A stretch of DNA of 64,000 nt from Nostoc sp. 106C (lineage in GTDB: Bacteria > Cyanobacteriota > Cyanobacteriia > Cyanobacteriales > Nostocaceae), in contig NZ_MTAW01000132.1 of NCBI RefSeq assembly GCF_002154725.1, positions 19,307-83,306 on the forward strand, in the 5' to 3' direction. The position numbers and the translations under genes are program-made. Below the pieces are notes generated by a model that was given only the letters and a program-made list of their open reading frames with translations, did no database searches and was not told the DNA's origin. Shown in pieces: positions 1 through 7,936 of this stretch (positions are counted from its first letter, which is position 1; each line of letters starts with the position of its first letter).

Positions 1-587
1 TCGCCGATTTTAATCAAGCACTTAAATTAAATTTTCAAGACGCTATTGTCTATCGCAACCGAGGTAAAGCACGTTCCTTGTTAGGTGATTACCAAGGTGC
101 GATCGCAGATTTTAATTCTGCACTGCAAATTCAACCCCAGGATGCCTTAGTGTATGTTGCCAGAGGTAACGCTTATCGCGCAATCAGCAATTATATTGGT
201 GCAATTCAAGATTATTCCCAAGCACTACAAATTAATCCTGAAGATGCCCAAGCTTACTATAATCGCGGTATTGCCCATACTCTTCTAGAAGAAATGCAAC
301 AAGCGATTGAAAATTATCAAAAAGCAGCAAGTATTTTTCTCGAAAAAGAAGATTGGGACAACTATCAACAAGTTTTAAATAGTCTTAACAAAATTCAGAA
401 GTCTCTTCCTGAAACCAAAAACCACAAATATAATCTTCTTCGTCAGCGATTGTTGCGTCTGGTTGGGGGACAGTGGGAAATTGCCCAAAGATTAATTCAG
501 CAAAAGAAAGATTACTATCCGCAGATGCCAGAAGAGTGGTATTTGCAAAAAGTAATTACAGAATTAGAACGCGATCGCGGTAATTAA
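1..587 (+). CDS. TPR-repeat protein, C-terminal part (5' end outside window)
   Basis: The reading frame is open from the first codon at position 3, so the true start lies upstream. The visible part has at least three tetratricopeptide units with the usual pattern: G-D/N-Y at the turn, A-I-x-D-F/Y in helix A, and A-L-x-I-x-P-x-D/E-A between units. A non-TPR tail follows with a charged helical stretch (KYNLLRQRLLRLVGGQWEIA), which often ends cyanobacterial TPR proteins of this kind. TPRs form protein-binding superhelices; partner and pathway cannot be read here. The last codons contain a HIP1-like GCGATCGC. The TPR call is safe; the function is unknown. Confidence 0.85.
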   Translation, partial: ADFNQALKLNFQDAIVYRNRGKARSLLGDYQGAIADFNSALQIQPQDALVYVARGNAYRAISNYIGAIQDYSQALQINPEDAQAYYNRGIAHTLLEEMQQAIENYQKAASIFLEKEDWDNYQQVLNSLNKIQKSLPETKNHKYNLLRQRLLRLVGGQWEIAQRLIQQKKDYYPQMPEEWYLQKVITELERDRGN

Positions 588-645
588 GAGAATTTATCTA
601 TTGCTTCTTTTAAGTCTACATTCACAATTTATTTGCCATTTCCTG

Positions 646-1080
646 CTATTTATTTTTTCTATCCAGGTATATCTTGAAGCCTAATCCACTGCCAAATCCA
701 CCACCAAATATTATCAGGATTCTAAGAATATCCTGATAAACTGCTACATCCTTATTTACTAAAAAAACAGTTAAAAATACAAAAACAGCTAGAAAAATAA
801 AAATAGAAATTAAATTATATTTTCTGGCTTGTTGTGCGTCTATAAAAGCTCTTTCGCTATCTTTATCTACGCTCTCAAGTATTTTTGTGATGTGTTGTTG
901 ATTAATTTTATCTAGAATTGGTGAACTAGAAGAAGTAGATAATCTACTCATTGAGAGAAATGTTTTTATTTCCCTCTTGATTTCTGGTGGAAGACTTTCT
1001 AATTCTTCAGGAAGTTTCTCTATATATCCACTTTCAAGAGCCTGATTATCTTTATTTAGTTCATTTTCTTGTTCAGACAT
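646..1080 (-). CDS. Small membrane protein of unknown function
   Basis: 144 residues. The N-terminal two thirds are acidic and soluble, with a proline/serine-rich patch (SSSSPIL) and a conserved-looking segment HITKILESVDKDSERAF. The C-terminal third has two hydrophobic segments (about residues 90-110 and 119-136) and ends in basic residues. The arrangement weakly resembles DUF2335-like proteins: a soluble head ending in an H-x-x-K-I-L/D-x-E-R helix, followed by two membrane segments. It lies 49 bp downstream of another small gene on the same strand, so the two are probably one transcript. Function is not recognised. Confidence 0.6.
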   Translation of the reverse strand: MSEQENELNKDNQALESGYIEKLPEELESLPPEIKREIKTFLSMSRLSTSSSSPILDKINQQHITKILESVDKDSERAFIDAQQARKYNLISIFIFLAVFVFLTVFLVNKDVAVYQDILRILIIFGGGFGSGLGFKIYLDRKNK

Positions 1081-1129
1081 ATCAATTTAACTTAAAAACT
1101 TTATAGTTAGCTTCCTCTTAAAATTAATT

Positions 1130-1438
1130 TTACTTATTAGTAAGATACTTTTCTATCGCAAAAGACAACTTTGATTCCCAAAAATCAATTATTTTCTGTT
1201 CAACCACAGTTTGAACTCTTGCTTCTACTTCATTTTCAATAAAAATAGAGCAAGCATAATGAACTAAAGCTTCAAATGCCCGATCGCTAATTTCTCCATT
1301 TTTATTTAAATAGGAAAAATAAGACACAATACTCTTGAGCCTTAAAAGTCTTGCTTCTGGAGAAGATCTACGAGAAAGTTCTAAGTCTTTTCTAGATGCA
1401 AAATTTGATATTGCATTATTTTTCTCACTTAAAAACAC
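1130..1438 (-). CDS. Small hypothetical protein
   Basis: 102 residues, soluble and mainly helical. The centre (SPEARLLRLKSIVSYFSYLN) and the end (VVEQKIIDFWESKLSFAIEKYL) look amphipathic. There is no signal peptide, membrane segment or known motif. It is the first gene of a likely two-gene minus-strand unit with the membrane protein downstream, suggesting a soluble partner for it. The start is the ATG at 1438; about 295 bp of very AT-rich DNA separates it from the divergent S9 peptidase and should hold both promoters. Function unknown. Confidence 0.5.
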   Translation of the reverse strand: MFLSEKNNAISNFASRKDLELSRRSSPEARLLRLKSIVSYFSYLNKNGEISDRAFEALVHYACSIFIENEVEARVQTVVEQKIIDFWESKLSFAIEKYLTNK

Positions 1439-1733
1439 AGGATTTTTTTCAACCTCATCTTTTATTAAGATTAGCAGAAGTTGTTTAACTATATATTAAA
1501 TCTAGCAGCCTAAAAGCAAATATATTTTAACTTTATTTCATAAGTATATTCAAATTTTTAATAAAATGCATTATGTATTTGTTCGTTACAAACCCAAAAG
1601 AATATAGTTAGAACTAACCAGCATCTAGAATAATAAACCGTATTATTGTCACGTTAATAAGCTGCAACATTTATAATAACCTGGTATATCGAACTTTATT
1701 TCTGTTATTGCAAAAATTTGCGATAATCAGCAA
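1439..1733. other. AT-rich divergent intergenic region
   Basis: About 295 bp between divergent genes, extremely AT-rich, with several TATAAT-like stretches. Promoters for both neighbours are expected here but no single site can be fixed. No RNA gene, hairpin or repeat stands out. Confidence 0.5.
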
Positions 1734-3686
1734 ATGCGATTTTTTTCCAAGTTTTTTACTACCTTCATTGCAGTATTACTACTGCCCATTCTCATGGTTT
1801 CTGCCCAAAATCCTACGATTAATCCAGGAGAAAACCTTGTAACTGAAGGTATCCTACCGATACCTACATCACTGACAGAAACTGTAGACCGCTACACTCA
1901 GTTTCGCTCAGCTGGTCTTGCTAGTTGGCATCCTAGCCGCCGCGAAATGTTGATTGCGACGCGTTTTGGTGATGTACCCCAAGTACATTTGGTGAAATTT
2001 CCTCTGGGAAGTCGCAAGCAGTTGACGTTCTTCCCAGAACGAGTTAACGGCGGAACTTTTCAACCCACTGAAGGCAAGTATTTTGTTTTTAGTAAAGATA
2101 CTGGTGGTAATGAGTTTAACCAAAATTACCGTTATGAATTAGCGACAGGGGAGATTGCACTCCTAACTGATGGTAAGTCAAAAAATAGTCGCGGTGTGTG
2201 GTCGAATCGCGGAGATAGAATGATTTACACCTCCACCCGCCGCACAGGGAAAGATTATGATTTTTACATTATCGACCCAAAAAATCCGCAAAGCGATCGC
2301 TTGTTAGCGCAGGTAGAAGGCGGCGGTTGGGGTACTTTGGATTGGTCACCAGACGACCGTCAATTGTTAGCGCAGGAATACATTTCCGCTAATGAAAGCT
2401 ATCTTTGGTTGATTGATACTCAGTCGGGTGAGAAGAAATTAGTCACACCCAAGGGAGGTAAGGAAAAAGTCGCCTATTATAGTGGCGCATTTAGTAAAGA
2501 TGGTAAGGGTTTGTATGCCATCACTGACCGCGACTTTGAATTTTCCCGATTGGCATACATTGACTTAGCAACATTACAGCACACCTATCTCACCAGTAAC
2601 ATTCCTTGGAATGTAGAAGACTTCGACCTTTCTTATGATGGTAAACACATTGCCTTTGTCACCAATGAAGACGGGGCTGGTGTGCTGCATCTTTTGGAGA
2701 CAGCCACAGGTAAAGAAAAGCCACTGCCAAAGTTACCTATAGGAGATATATATGGTGTTAATTGGCATCGCAATAACCAAGATTTAGGCTTTACCTTAGT
2801 TTCGGCGCGAACAACTGCCGATGTTTACTCCTTAAATATCCTCAGCAACAAAATTGAACGCTGGACAGAAAGTGAGACAGGCGGCTTAAATACAGAGAAT
2901 TTCCCCGAAGCTCAACTAGTACGCTGGAAGAGTTTCGATAATAAAACCATCTCCGGCTTTTTGTATCGTCCCCCCGCTAAATTTAAAGGTAAGCGCCCAG
3001 TAATTATTGATATTCATGGGGGGCCGGAAAGCCAGTTTCGTCCATCATTTTTAGGGCGAATTAATTACTACCTCAACGAATTGGGTGTGGCGATCCTGTT
3101 TCCCAACGTCAGAGGTTCGAGTGGTTACGGCAAAAACTTCTTAAAGTTAGACAACGGCTATCAACGGGAAGACTCAGTTAAGGATATCGGCGCATTACTA
3201 GACTGGATTGCGACTCAACCAGACTTAGATAAAGACCGGATTTTAGTCACAGGGGGAAGCTATGGTGGCTATATGTCCTTGGCAGTTGCGACTAAATATG
3301 GTGACAGAATTCGTGCTTCTATAGATATAGTGGGCATTTCTAACTTCGTCACCTTCTTAGAAAAAACCGAAAGTTATCGCCGTGATTTACGACGAGTAGA
3401 ATACGGCGACGAACGCGACCCCAAAATGCGAGAATTCTTGTTGAAGATTTCACCTTTGAATAATGCCACTAGCATTAAGAAACCGCTATTCGTGATTCAC
3501 GGCAAGAATGACCCCCGCGTTCCCCTTAATGAAGCTGAACAAATTGTGGCAACAGTGAAAAATAATCAAGTGCCAGTTTGGTATTTGATGGCGAAGGATG
3601 AAGGACACGGGTTTAGTAAGAAGAAAAATATTGACTACCAATTCTATGCAACGGTGATGTTTGTCAAAGAATTTTTATTGAAGTAG
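1734..3686 (+). CDS. Secreted S9 family (prolyl oligopeptidase-type) peptidase
   Basis: 650 residues. An N-terminal signal peptide (hydrophobic run ending at VSAQ) suggests export to the periplasm. A seven-bladed WD40/TolB-like beta-propeller follows (about residues 50-390), then an alpha/beta-hydrolase domain (about 400-650). The catalytic triad is visible: Ser509 in GGSYGGYMS, Asp593 in GKNDPRVP and His625 in DEGHGFSKK. The family cleaves short peptides after proline, alanine or acyl-amino acids, the propeller gating access to the active site. The C-terminal domain carries the HGGPESQF oxyanion segment of acylaminoacyl-peptidase/DPP IV relatives. Length and architecture are complete. The gene stands alone; exact peptide specificity cannot be told. 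Confidence 0.93.
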   Translation: MRFFSKFFTTFIAVLLLPILMVSAQNPTINPGENLVTEGILPIPTSLTETVDRYTQFRSAGLASWHPSRREMLIATRFGDVPQVHLVKFPLGSRKQLTFFPERVNGGTFQPTEGKYFVFSKDTGGNEFNQNYRYELATGEIALLTDGKSKNSRGVWSNRGDRMIYTSTRRTGKDYDFYIIDPKNPQSDRLLAQVEGGGWGTLDWSPDDRQLLAQEYISANESYLWLIDTQSGEKKLVTPKGGKEKVAYYSGAFSKDGKGLYAITDRDFEFSRLAYIDLATLQHTYLTSNIPWNVEDFDLSYDGKHIAFVTNEDGAGVLHLLETATGKEKPLPKLPIGDIYGVNWHRNNQDLGFTLVSARTTADVYSLNILSNKIERWTESETGGLNTENFPEAQLVRWKSFDNKTISGFLYRPPAKFKGKRPVIIDIHGGPESQFRPSFLGRINYYLNELGVAILFPNVRGSSGYGKNFLKLDNGYQREDSVKDIGALLDWIATQPDLDKDRILVTGGSYGGYMSLAVATKYGDRIRASIDIVGISNFVTFLEKTESYRRDLRRVEYGDERDPKMREFLLKISPLNNATSIKKPLFVIHGKNDPRVPLNEAEQIVATVKNNQVPVWYLMAKDEGHGFSKKKNIDYQFYATVMFVKEFLLK

Positions 3687-3813
3687 TCAATATAAGTAGT
3701 TGCACAAATTTAAATTCAATGGTGGAGAGAGGGAACAGGAAACGGGGAATAGTGAAAAAAGTTGTGTAATTAATTGTGTGTGACTACTTAAACAGTTTTC
3801 TCATAGACCCAAC

Positions 3814-3845
3814 AATAGCCCACAGGCTGGAAGCTTGGGGCTATT
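3814..3845. repeat. Imperfect hairpin, possible IS200/IS605-type end
   Basis: AATAGCCC pairs with GGGCTATT around a loop that itself nearly pairs (CAGGCT against AGCTTG), giving a 12-13 bp imperfect stem with a short loop. Such subterminal hairpins are recognised by TnpA of IS200/IS605 elements and persist as solo ends. No transposase or tnpB gene is visible nearby, so this is only a candidate relic; it could also serve as a 3' hairpin for the peptidase transcript. Confidence 0.35.
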
Positions 3846-3901
3846 AATGAAGAGTATGAAGGCAAAAATATCGCGATCGCGAGTGCAAGAATTACTGATA
3901 T

Positions 3902-4194
3902 GAGTTAGCAAACAAGTAAATTGAGAATGTATTTTGCCTTTTGCTTGCGGAAAACACTAAAATGAGTGCGTGATTTACCGAAATGAGTAAGCGTTAAGGC
4001 ATTTTGAGTAGACGTTAAGGCATTTTAACTGCGGAAAACACTAAAATGAGTGCGTGATTTACTAAAATGAGTAGGCGTTAAGGCATTTTGAGTAGACGTT
4101 AAGGCATTTTACTTGCGGAAAACACCAAAATGAGAAGGTGTTAAGGCATTTGATGAACTCGTTAAAGTATTTCACTTACTTGAAATGCCATTTC
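3902..4194. repeat. Tandem array of 21-bp units in an 84-bp higher-order repeat
   Basis: About fourteen units of 21 bp can be laid out, for example 3985-4005, 4006-4026, 4069-4089 and 4090-4110, all ending TTAAGGCATTTT. Four consecutive unit types repeat as an 84-bp block: GCGGAAAACAC occurs at 3947, 4031 and 4115. The outer units are decayed. The array contains stop codons in the frames checked, so it is not coding now. It lies between the S9 peptidase and the ATPase pseudogene. Its 21-bp period is also that of the repeat at the right edge of the window. Confidence 0.85.
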
Positions 4195-4655
4195 AAGAAC
4201 TTAATTAAGCAAAATATTAAAGTAATAGACCATTTTTGCTGACTTAAATAAAATTTAGGTATTTTTCGATATAGTGAGCAGTTATAGCGATCGCCATAAT
4301 CTCAAATTTAAACTGGTTGCGATCGCTGTTTGGTTAGGGGATGCCTCTGTCTTATACCATTTTAGATTTTAGATTTTGGATTTTGGATTCAGAATCGCTG
4401 TCTGTGGCTATGTTCTGTCAATCTATCTATATCAATCATTTTGTGAATTGGTCTTAATACTTTTGCTGCCATTTGGTCGAACTATAATGTGACAGTTATG
4501 GTTCAGGCTTTAAAGCAGAGTCCTGTGATATTCTTGCTAAAACAAAAAACAATCTATTTGCTGTATTAGAACTAGTTAGGCAGTTAAGGCGGACTGCCAT
4601 CCTATTTCGCTTTTTATATTGTCTATAATTACAAAAGTCTAAATAGTAACACGCC

Positions 4656-4990
4656 GTGACCTTCGATTTGACTATTCCTCGTTCTGCTGGCGAACCACTC
4701 AACCTTACTGTCAGCGTGGGAGAAAACCTATTCATTCTTGGTGCTAACGGTACTGGCAAGTCCAGTTTAATGCAACGGTTATATACTCCTCATCACGCTA
4801 ATGCGCGATGGATATCGGCCCATCGCCAAAACTGGTTTTCTTCCAATGCAATGGATTTGATCTTGCAACAACGCACCCTTCTACTAGCAATTTGATACTA
4901 TTAACAAAGTGGATGTCGCCTACAATCCAACTTAAGCGATCGCAAAACTATCAGATTATAAAACCTGTGCAAGCCAAGCGCGATCGCTAA
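4656..4990 (+). pseudogene. Remnant of an AAA/ABC-type ATPase (N-terminal fragment)
   Basis: A GTG-initiated frame encodes about 79 residues with a clear P-loop, GANGTGKSS, after a short beta-rich start, and the segment ARWISAHRQNWFSSNAMDL. The frame then ends at 4895. A second frame (4808-4990) stays open but is not convincingly homologous. Walker B, signature and sensor regions are absent. It resembles the beginning of OLD/RecF-like AAA ATPases often found in defence loci. I read it as a truncated, frameshifted relic of a once-complete gene in this accessory island. An intact mini-protein is unlikely because a lone P-loop half cannot form an ATPase. Confidence 0.65.
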
Positions 4991-5133
4991 CCTGCAAATA
5001 TTTTTACAGAAAGCGATACCTACGGTAAGCTACGCTAACGCATTCTATCTTTATTGCCCACATGAAAAGATCTTGAGTCAATAACTGACGAAAAAGTTAT
5101 ATTCAAAACATCGGGTTTTGGTAAAGACTATCA

Positions 5134-5361
5134 ATGCACCAAGTTAATTTGCAAGAAGCTGAGACTCACCTAGCAGAACTAATTGAAGAGGCGGCTGCTG
5201 GAGAAGAAGTCATCATCACGCGCAATGATGGGACATCTTTCAAAATTGTGCCGCTTGGTGGAATAGAAGCACGCCCCAAGTTTGGTAGTGCTAGAGGTTT
5301 AGTGAAAATGTCAGATGATTTTGATGAGCCGTTGGCAGATTTTGAGGAATACGCTCCATGA
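5134..5361 (+). CDS. Type II antitoxin, Phd/YefM-like
   Basis: 75 residues. The N-terminal half follows the prevent-host-death pattern: MHQVNLQEAETHLAELIEEA, then GEEVIITRNDGTSFKIVPL, a small dimerising DNA-binding fold. The acidic C-terminal tail (SDDFDEPLADFEEYAP) is the disordered arm expected to wrap the toxin. Its stop overlaps the ATG of the PIN toxin by 4 bp (ATGA), so the two are translationally coupled. Family members repress their own operon as the toxin-antitoxin complex. The toxin-antitoxin call rests on both the fold pattern and the neighbour. Confidence 0.88.
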   Translation: MHQVNLQEAETHLAELIEEAAAGEEVIITRNDGTSFKIVPLGGIEARPKFGSARGLVKMSDDFDEPLADFEEYAP

Positions 5362-5744
5362 GGCTCCTGCTCGACACTCATACGTTTTTATGGTTCATTG
5401 AAGGCAATTTCAATCTCAGTAATACTGCAAAAAACCTGATTGAGGATCGAGGAAATCAAAGATTTTTGAGCATTGCGAGTCTTTGGGAAATTTCTATCAA
5501 GGTCAGTATTGACAAGCTAAAACTAGAAATAACTTTTACTGAGTTGGTCAAGCAACAAGTTTATGGTAACGCTATTGAATTGCTTGAAATACGACCTGAA
5601 CATTTAGATGAGTTATCAAAGCTGCCTTTTTACCATAAAGATCCATTTGATCGGCTCATAATTTCTCAAAGTTTGGTAGAGAGCATACCTATAATTACTA
5701 GAGACAGTGTGTTTGAAAGTTATCCTGTGCAGATATTATGGTGA
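5358..5744 (+). CDS. PIN-domain ribonuclease toxin, VapC-like
   Basis: 128 residues, full length for a compact PIN toxin. The start LLLDTHTFLWFIEG carries the first catalytic Asp. A central Glu lies in ASLWEISIK, and the metal-binding Asp pair lies in HKDPFDRLIISQSL, followed by IPIITRDSVFESYPV with the last Asp. These acidic residues bind Mg2+/Mn2+ for RNA cleavage; VapC relatives cut tRNA or rRNA. The ATGA overlap with the Phd/YefM-like antitoxin puts both in one operon. All key residues are present, so the toxin is probably functional; its target RNA is unknown. Confidence 0.9.
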   Translation: MRLLLDTHTFLWFIEGNFNLSNTAKNLIEDRGNQRFLSIASLWEISIKVSIDKLKLEITFTELVKQQVYGNAIELLEIRPEHLDELSKLPFYHKDPFDRLIISQSLVESIPIITRDSVFESYPVQILW

Positions 5745-5927
5745 ATTGTACTGCGTTTCTATGGAATAAAAGTTATTGGTAAAAGTCGAAGTCGCAAAGC
5801 GATCGCCAAATTACCGCAACTCTCATTTTGAAGCTAGCGATCGCTTAAATATAACTCTAAATCCTCAAGAGGAGTTAGGGCTTCAGCATATACTAGAAAA
5901 GTAAGACTAGAGGAATCTTGCTCTCAA

Positions 5928-6260
5928 ATGCTACTTGTCCCAACTACTGACCCGATTCCGCTTGTCACTGATGCTAATGGCGTTGTCCGTATTAGTAAAA
6001 CTCGCGTAACTTTAGATACAGTTATTACAGCTTTTCTGGAAGGGGCTAAAGCAGAAGAAATCAAGGAGCAGTATCCATCGCTTCAACTGTCCGATATTTA
6101 TTCTGTGATTGGCTATTACTTACGACATCAAGCCGAAGTAGATGAATATCTTCTAGAACGTCAGCGTCTTGCTAGTAATGTTCATCAAGAAGCTGAGAGA
6201 CGTTTTAACGCTGTTGGGATACGCGATCGCTTATTGGCGAGACGCAACCGCAACGCATAG
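5928..6260 (+). CDS. DUF433 family protein (antitoxin-like), apparently without a toxin
   Basis: 110 residues. The centre matches DUF433: PLVTDANGVVRISKTRVTLDTVITAFLEGAKAEEI, then EQYPSLQLSDIYSVIGYYLRH, a small winged-helix-like fold. DUF433 genes usually sit directly before a DUF5615 PIN-like toxin and act as its antitoxin. Here the 78 bp after the stop hold no such gene, and a Uma2 gene approaches on the other strand, so this copy looks orphaned. The C-terminal extension (QEAERRFNAVGIRDRLLARRNRN) is strongly basic and encodes a HIP1 site. Expression cannot be judged. Confidence 0.8.
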   Translation: MLLVPTTDPIPLVTDANGVVRISKTRVTLDTVITAFLEGAKAEEIKEQYPSLQLSDIYSVIGYYLRHQAEVDEYLLERQRLASNVHQEAERRFNAVGIRDRLLARRNRNA

Positions 6261-6338
6261 GAATCAACTAAATACAAGCAGACCAGCAGAATGGTGTTTG
6301 CAGAACTTGGGCGATCGCATCTTTTAACCAAAGCTATT

Positions 6339-6908
6339 TTACTCAAAAGCAACACCGCGATAAATTTCCGCCATTGGCAATTCAATCCCAACTGACTCTA
6401 GGGAAATAGATCGCTCTAAACCGCTACAATCGCTGAGTAACCAACCTTGAGTTTGCTTGCTATAGCGTTCAACAAAAGGTTCATCTTGCTCGACTAATAA
6501 ATATTCACTAAAACTAGGAATTGAGCGATATATGCGAAATTTATTTTGGCGATCGTAATCTGCGGTGGAAGGAGATAAAACTTCAACAATCACCAAAGGA
6601 TTTAAGACTTCATCTAAACGCTCATTATTCAGTTGTGGTTCACCATCAAAAACCATCACGTCTGGATATACTCCGCGTCGATATTCGGGAATCCATAGCC
6701 GCAAATCGCTATTAATTGGCTCGAATTGAGTATCACGCAGCGCATAGGTAAAATAAACCAAAATGTTCCCACTAATGCGGCTGTGTTTAAGCGTTCTTCC
6801 GAGTACAGGTACAATTTCTCCATCTCGATATTCGCTGCGTCCTTCTGCTTTTTCTTCGATGGCGCGGTATTCATCCAAAGTGTAGCGGCGCTTGATGGTA
6901 GAAATCAT
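6339..6908 (-). CDS. Uma2 family putative nuclease (copy 1)
   Basis: 189 residues with the Uma2 (DUF820) PD-(D/E)XK pattern: Y-T-L-D-E-Y near the start, E-Y-R-D-G-E, YPDVMVF with the first catalytic Asp, VIVEVLSPST with the Glu, and DRQNKFRIYRSIPSFSEYLLV with the Lys and helix. Uma2 proteins are greatly expanded in filamentous cyanobacteria; restriction-endonuclease-like folding is established but biological roles are mostly untested. The gene faces the DUF433 gene tail to tail. The frame opens with ATG (MISTIKRRYTLDEY), typical of the family. Two more Uma2 genes lie in this window. Confidence 0.88.
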   Translation of the reverse strand: MISTIKRRYTLDEYRAIEEKAEGRSEYRDGEIVPVLGRTLKHSRISGNILVYFTYALRDTQFEPINSDLRLWIPEYRRGVYPDVMVFDGEPQLNNERLDEVLNPLVIVEVLSPSTADYDRQNKFRIYRSIPSFSEYLLVEQDEPFVERYSKQTQGWLLSDCSGLERSISLESVGIELPMAEIYRGVAFE

Positions 6909-7065
6909 AAGTCGTCAGCGATCGCATTGCCTGTAGGACAACAAGATTATTTTCTCACAGATTGATTTGTGAGGTGATGTCATATTATATCTGGTGTTCA
7001 CACAGGCGTTTACTTTTTCAGCAAAAAGAGTACGATCGTGAGTGTATAAATATTTAATTTTATCT

Positions 7066-7482
7066 GTGTCAGCAAAGGACATCTTTCACGAAGCAGTCAA
7101 GCAAGCTCTGCAAAAAGAGCAATGGGTAATTACAGATGATCCACTTAAATTTAAATTTGGTAACGTCAATTTTCAGATTGATTTGGGCGCAGAAAGATTG
7201 GTTGCAGCCGAGAGAGCAGGTGAGAAAATAGCAGTTGAGATTAAGAGCTTTCTGAATGCTTCTGCAATTACAGATTTCTATGCGGCTTTAGGTCAATTTC
7301 TTAGTTATCGCTTAGCTTTGGAAGGAACTGAGCCAGAGCGAGTATTATATTTAGCAGTTCCAGTAGATGCCTATCGAACTTTCTTTCAACTTGAGTTCAC
7401 GCAGACAGCAGTACAAAAATATCAAGTTTTGTTAGTTGTCTACGACCCAGTGAATGAGGTAATTGTACAATGGATAAAATAG
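7066..7482 (+). CDS. xisH: XisH family protein (fdxN-element excision controlling factor type)
   Basis: About 138 residues from the GTG at 7066, chosen because the family begins (M)SAKDxFHEAVKQAL; an in-frame GTG at 7042 would add eight unrelated residues. A PD-(D/E)XK-like nuclease core is visible: Asp in NVNFQIDLGAER and E-x-K in KIAVEIKSF, followed by FYAALGQFLSYRLAL. XisH was described with XisF and XisI for excision of the 55-kb fdxN element in Anabaena, but xisHI pairs occur widely without that element, and no recombinase or fdxN/nif gene is seen here. It overlaps xisI by 13 bp. Its role away from the element is unknown. Confidence 0.9.
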   Translation: MSAKDIFHEAVKQALQKEQWVITDDPLKFKFGNVNFQIDLGAERLVAAERAGEKIAVEIKSFLNASAITDFYAALGQFLSYRLALEGTEPERVLYLAVPVDAYRTFFQLEFTQTAVQKYQVLLVVYDPVNEVIVQWIK

Positions 7483-7805
7483 CAAAGTATCGAGAGTATA
7501 TTCAAACCTTGCTAACTCATTATGCCAATGATGATGTTTCAGATAATGAAGTAGAAACTCAACTCATCTTTGATACAAAGCGAGATCATTATCAGTGGAT
7601 GAATGTGGGTTGGCAACAATTTGATCGTATTTATCGATGTGTTATGCATTTTGATATTAAAAATGGAAAAATATGGCTTCAGCAGAACTTAACAGATCAG
7701 AATCCTGCTGAGGAGTTAGTTAAAATGGGTGTTGCCAAAGACGATATTGTTTTGGGATTGCAACCTCCGTATAAAAGGCAGTACACAGATTACGGCGTTG
7801 CTTAG
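7470..7805 (+). CDS. xisI: XisI family protein
   Basis: 111 residues, full length. It has the family hallmarks: the MDKIAKYREYIQTLL start, a central DHYQWMNVGWQQFDRIYRCV segment, a hydrophilic DIKNGKIWLQQNLTD hairpin and a basic GLQPPYKRQYTDYGVA tail. XisI is the obligate neighbour of XisH, and the 13-bp overlap implies translational coupling and a complex. It supports fdxN-element excision in Anabaena, but here no site-specific recombinase is in view, so the pair is probably one of the many stand-alone xisHI copies, possibly a conflict or toxin-antitoxin-like module (inference). Confidence 0.9.
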   Translation: MDKIAKYREYIQTLLTHYANDDVSDNEVETQLIFDTKRDHYQWMNVGWQQFDRIYRCVMHFDIKNGKIWLQQNLTDQNPAEELVKMGVAKDDIVLGLQPPYKRQYTDYGVA

Positions 7806-7936
7806 ATAGTTAGCCATATATGTAGTAGGAAACGTGGTGCGTTGCTTGGCTCAATGTCTCTCCTTTGCGAGAGTTGTACAAAAAAGATGTCCTTTTTCGC
7901 TATCTTAGAACAGTAAATCATTCACCGATCGCGCCG

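Larger units (their letters stand above)
3687..4655. other. Long intergenic region with hairpin and 21-bp repeats
   Basis: Nearly 1 kb without a credible gene. It holds an imperfect palindrome (3814-3845), a 21-bp-unit repeat block (about 3902-4194) and several GCGATCGC sites. From 4210 to 4650 nothing further is recognised apart from short ATTTTAGATTTT-like simple repeats. Confidence 0.6.

Noticed and set aside
3902..4194. Origin-type iterons
   Set aside because: No DnaA boxes, replication gene or AT-rich unwinding element pattern was seen next to the array; neighbours are ordinary chromosome genes.
4496..4759. Open frame on the minus strand over the ATPase remnant
   Set aside because: It is antisense to the P-loop sequence and has no recognisable features.
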